This document shows, piece after piece, positions 62,576-64,000 of a stretch of DNA of 64,000 nucleotides. Both the position numbers and the translations under genes were made by a program. The notes beneath the pieces were generated by a model. The model made no database searches. It had not been told where the DNA came from and worked only from the letters and a program-made list of their open reading frames with translations. Source of the DNA: Chondrus crispus (Eukaryota > Rhodophyta > Florideophyceae > Gigartinales > Gigartinaceae); NCBI RefSeq assembly GCF_000350225.1, contig NW_005178992.1, forward strand, positions 549,360 to 613,359, in the 5' to 3' direction. Position 1 is the stretch's first letter. The number at the start of each line of letters is the position of its first letter.

Positions 62576-62935
62576 AAGACGCGTCCTGCAAGGGGCCTGA
62601 ACGGTGCGTTTGCATGTTTCTTTTCTGTTTCAGCTACTTCGGTAGTAGATGGCCGTTACGAAAGCACAAGTGTAAATTTTGTGGGGTTGTTTGTGTAGTG
62701 GAGAAACAGCAAAACGGCACAATTGGTGAGCATAGCAGTTGGATATGGCGCGACGTAGAAGATGTATAAATGAATGATTCAACAAAAACGGCGGGTAGTG
62801 ATCGCACGGGCACATGGAAATGTGAGGATCGCTGTGACATGTGAATGGTTCCGTTTTCGAGAAGATTGAAGCTTTCTATCGTTGAGAGATTATTGAAAAT
62901 GTGGTCCTAATACTGCAGTATGTGGATATCGAAAA

Positions 62936-64000
62936 CTACTGGCAGTCCAGTTGGAGAAGACCTTGATGTATGGCCCAAGCCAGTGGGAGCCATATTGTCA
63001 GAGGCATATCGTCGTTATTCTCGTCAGCGGACTCTATGGATGCATCCGAGAAGATGACGGCTAAGTCCTTCTCAGTGACCCGGGCCGGGCGGTCACGGAG
63101 AACGGAGTTGAAGCGGCAAAGGATTTCGGAAGGGAACAGGTTTTCAGCGATCTGTTGCTGGAAAGACTTCATTCGCCAAAGGTTCCAGGCGAGTGATATC
63201 ATAGGACGTAGATCGCAACGACCGTATTGGCCGAATGTGGGGTGAAGTGGTTGGCCAAGGCAGTGCGAGAGGCGGCAATCATAGCACTTGAGAGGGACTT
63301 TTCTTGGGACGGGGCAAGACGGGACGAAATGGGTCGTAGAGAAACAGGCATAGCAGCTTCTTTCCATGAATGGACAGTCATTCTGAGGATGTTCCGTACC
63401 GGAACGGCGGGGAGAAGCGTGGCATAAGAGACACGTCGTCTTGGTTAGGAAGAGGAATTGAGTTACTAAATGAACCGTGGATTCGGTGTCAATTGCCTGG
63501 AAGTGACTAAATGGCAACGATAGGGGAGGTGACGGGGAAGGCAAAGGGTTTGTGGGAACATTAGGTTGGGTTTGGCGCGCCATACTGGGAGAAGTTCGTA
63601 AGCTCTTGAATGAATTTCTTCCCGATGGTGGAAGTGATGCGGGCCGTTTGCCCGAAAGGACTTGCTTCAAAGATGGTGACGCCATCGGAAGTGACCGTGG
63701 ACGGACTGGAAATGGTGCTTGCTGCATTGAAGGTGATGCTGAAGGCAGCAAGCGTTCACTTGATTGTTGTGGGGAGAAGCTAAGGATTCTTCGAACTGGA
63801 GGGGCTGGAGGGGGGTTGGTTGGAGCGGATTGCTCAAGCAAGAGAAGCATTTCATCGAAGTTGTGCTGCGTGGATGTGGTGGCTCCGATTTGGTTTTGCC
63901 GTTGAGGCTCGAGATGGTTTTGATTTTGATCTTGATGTGGAGGTGGCAACTGCGATTGCGATGGTGTGGTGGGAAGCGAATGTTGCTGAGACTGGGATTG
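62936..64000 (-). CDS. RecQ-type helicase, C-terminal part (N-terminus beyond right edge)
   Basis: Open from the right edge to the stop at 62,936, about 355 codons. It starts in the Gln/Pro-rich linker that also ends the left-edge fragment, then a Ser/Pro-rich stretch, then a Cys/His-rich zinc region: CLLCH, C..CYACF, HFVPSCP, CYDCRLSHC and an LH pair. Similar CCHC-type knuckles follow the motor in fungal telomere-linked RecQ proteins and probably bind DNA. The ending is LGLLQLDCQ-like (HQGLLQLDCQ). The frame matches that of the left-edge copy across the shared 133 bases, so the two fragments describe one gene. The ATG at 63,949 is internal. Confidence 0.8.
   Translation of the reverse strand, partial: QSQSQQHSLPTTPSQSQLPPPHQDQNQNHLEPQRQNQIGATTSTQHNFDEMLLLLEQSAPTNPPPAPPVRRILSFSPQQSSERLLPSASPSMQQAPFPVRPRSLPMASPSLKQVLSGKRPASLPPSGRNSFKSLRTSPSMARQTQPNVPTNPLPSPSPPLSLPFSHFQAIDTESTVHLVTQFLFLTKTTCLLCHASPRRSGTEHPQNDCPFMERSCYACFSTTHFVPSCPVPRKVPLKCYDCRLSHCLGQPLHPTFGQYGRCDLRPMISLAWNLWRMKSFQQQIAENLFPSEILCRFNSVLRDRPARVTEKDLAVIFSDASIESADENNDDMPLTIWLPLAWAIHQGLLQLDCQ

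Larger units (their letters stand above)
61521..64000 (-). mobile_element. helicase element, right-edge copy (3' part)
   Basis: Homology with 14,641-15,903 starts at atacgtaatgacaaaaaacg (61,521) and runs to 62,707. The element's intact helicase 3' end then follows to the window edge. Joined to the left-edge copy through the 133-base overlap, it gives an element of about 7.8 kb. The motif acgatacgtttt / aaaacgtatcgt recurs in both orientations in the first 400 bp (also at 14,600-15,020). Confidence 0.65.

Overview
The window looks like nuclear DNA from an intron-poor eukaryote. It has long single-exon genes with TATA boxes, a eukaryote-type ribosomal protein eL33 pseudogene, SET and C2H2 domains, satellite DNA, and degenerate TTAGGG/TTTAGG-like tracts. 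There is no operon structure and there are no Shine-Dalgarno sites. A red alga would fit the intron-poor, repeat-rich style, but that is a guess; nothing in the sequence fixes the lineage. One assembly gap (758 N) lies at 41,534-42,291.

Layout. (1) 1-5,416: a minus-strand RecQ-type helicase gene that runs off the left edge, followed by its flank with a relic of a 2-oxoglutarate dioxygenase. (2) 5,417-14,640: mostly repeats and dead genes (inverted repeats, 22-bp palindromes, eL33 pseudogene, Sel1-repeat pseudogene, several small tandem arrays). (3) 14,641-17,788: an internally deleted second copy of the helicase element. (4) 17,870-18,842: a decayed pogo/Tigger-like transposon. (5) 19,048-34,000: the gene-rich core. 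A DNA methyltransferase-SET fusion is divergent from a ParB-like/2OG-dioxygenase fusion, with three evenly spaced palindromes between them. Next come an RNase II-like protein with a decayed catalytic site, a small acidic protein and an unrecognised split gene. (6) 34,497-47,680: a 13-kb satellite of nested 88-bp and 246-bp units. (7) 47,680-57,900: telomere-like DNA, small hypothetical genes and a Crypton-like tyrosine recombinase. (8) 58,000-61,520: gene-poor DNA with diverged tandem repeats. (9) 61,521-64,000: the left end of a third helicase element, carrying the C-terminal part of the helicase.

The first 133 bases are identical to the last 133, and the helicase frame is continuous across that join. 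The two edge fragments together describe one complete helicase gene (about 1,890 codons) in an element of about 7.8 kb. This could mean two dispersed copies, a tandem arrangement, or a circular molecule.

Working model (inference). The core genes combine a DNA/chromatin methylation writer (methyltransferase + SET), a possible eraser or oxidiser joined to a ParB-like DNA-binding module, and a degenerate RNase II fold. Three palindromes spaced exactly 64 bp apart lie between the two divergent genes. The same architecture (22-bp palindromes with AGTATG/CATACT ends, 64-bp spacing) recurs twice next to the helicase element, and that element also carries a dioxygenase relic. This suggests a family of mobile elements that carry their own epigenetic and partition-like machinery.
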